This document shows, one piece after another, positions 6,360 through 6,511 of a stretch of DNA of 6,511 nt. The notes under the pieces are model-generated. The model did no database searches. It was given only the letters and a program-made list of their open reading frames with translations, and was not told the origin of the DNA. Source of the stretch: JANXLO01 sp043762265 (GTDB lineage: Bacteria; Armatimonadota; Chthonomonadetes; Chthonomonadales; Chthonomonadaceae); the NCBI GenBank assembly GCA_043762265.1, contig JAYUMV010000342.1, positions 1 to 6,511 on the forward strand, given 5' to 3'. Both the position numbers and the translations under genes were made by a program. The stretch's first letter is position 1, and the number at the start of each line of letters is the position of its first letter.

Positions 6360-6511
6360 ATGCGACTGGGAGCCAACTCCGTTCTCTTCGGCGGCCATCC
6401 TCTGGAAGCCGCCTTCAAGTATCTGAAAATGGCCGGTTACGACGGCATCGAGATCTCCGCCATCGACGGTATGGGCACCTCGCTGGACCTGAACAACTGG
6501 CGCGAGACCGC
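6360..6511 (+). CDS. Sugar phosphate isomerase/epimerase-like TIM-barrel protein (3' end missing)
   Basis: The first 50 codons are present, starting MRLGANSVLFGGHPLEAAFKYLKMAGYDGIEISAI. The pattern of a short first strand (LGANSVLF), a helix (LEAAFKYLKMAGYDG) and a second strand ending in an acidic residue (GIEIS) is typical of the AP-endonuclease-2/xylose-isomerase-like TIM-barrel family, commonly annotated as sugar phosphate isomerases/epimerases. The start is well supported by AAGGAG (6345-6350) 9 nt before the ATG. Most family members act on sugars or sugar derivatives with a divalent metal, but the metal ligands lie beyond the window, so substrate and activity cannot be judged. It diverges from the DUF423 gene across a 191-bp spacer (6169-6359) that shows no clear operator or promoter. 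Confidence 0.75.
   Translation, partial: MRLGANSVLFGGHPLEAAFKYLKMAGYDGIEISAIDGMGTSLDLNNWRET

Overview
This window looks like GC-rich (roughly 60% by eye) bacterial chromosomal DNA. It holds five protein-coding genes, two of them cut by the window edges. No RNA gene, transposase, CRISPR array or phage gene was seen. The gene set is an M28 peptidase with PDZ domain, a HAF-repeat protein, a very long cyclase/ATPase/TPR protein, a DUF423 membrane protein and a sugar-phosphate-isomerase-like protein. That mix would fit a free-living soil-type bacterium of a large-genome phylum such as Armatimonadota, Acidobacteriota, Planctomycetota or Chloroflexota. This is a guess from gene content only.

Layout. 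Positions 1-1367 (+) carry the 3' part of a zinc aminopeptidase-like M28 enzyme with a PA-like segment, the full catalytic domain and a C-terminal PDZ domain. Right after it, 1409-1441 repeats the last 33 nt of that gene with only synonymous differences. This looks like a relic of a lost tandem paralogue. The convergent HAF-repeat gene (1410-2549, -) ends inside this relic, so its last residues are read antisense to it.

The 270-bp divergent spacer 2550-2819 contains a perfect 16-bp CRP/FNR-type palindrome (TGTGA-N6-TCACA). It lies between the HAF gene and a 974-residue gene (2820-5744, +) that begins with a class III nucleotide cyclase domain, followed by an NB-ARC/AAA-like ATPase, a winged-helix-like segment and seven TPR-like units in exact 40-residue register. 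A cAMP-receptor-type operator beside a cyclase-domain gene is the most suggestive regulatory arrangement here. The cyclase domain, however, has substitutions at two active-site positions, so its activity is uncertain.

Downstream, a convergent DUF423 membrane protein (5785-6168, -) is followed by a divergent spacer (6169-6359) in which I see no convincing element beyond the Shine-Dalgarno site of the next gene. The window ends in the first 50 codons of a TIM-barrel sugar phosphate isomerase/epimerase-like gene (6360 onward, +). The genes alternate in direction and none forms an operon with its neighbour. No joint pathway is evident apart from the possible cyclic-nucleotide link around 2674-2820.
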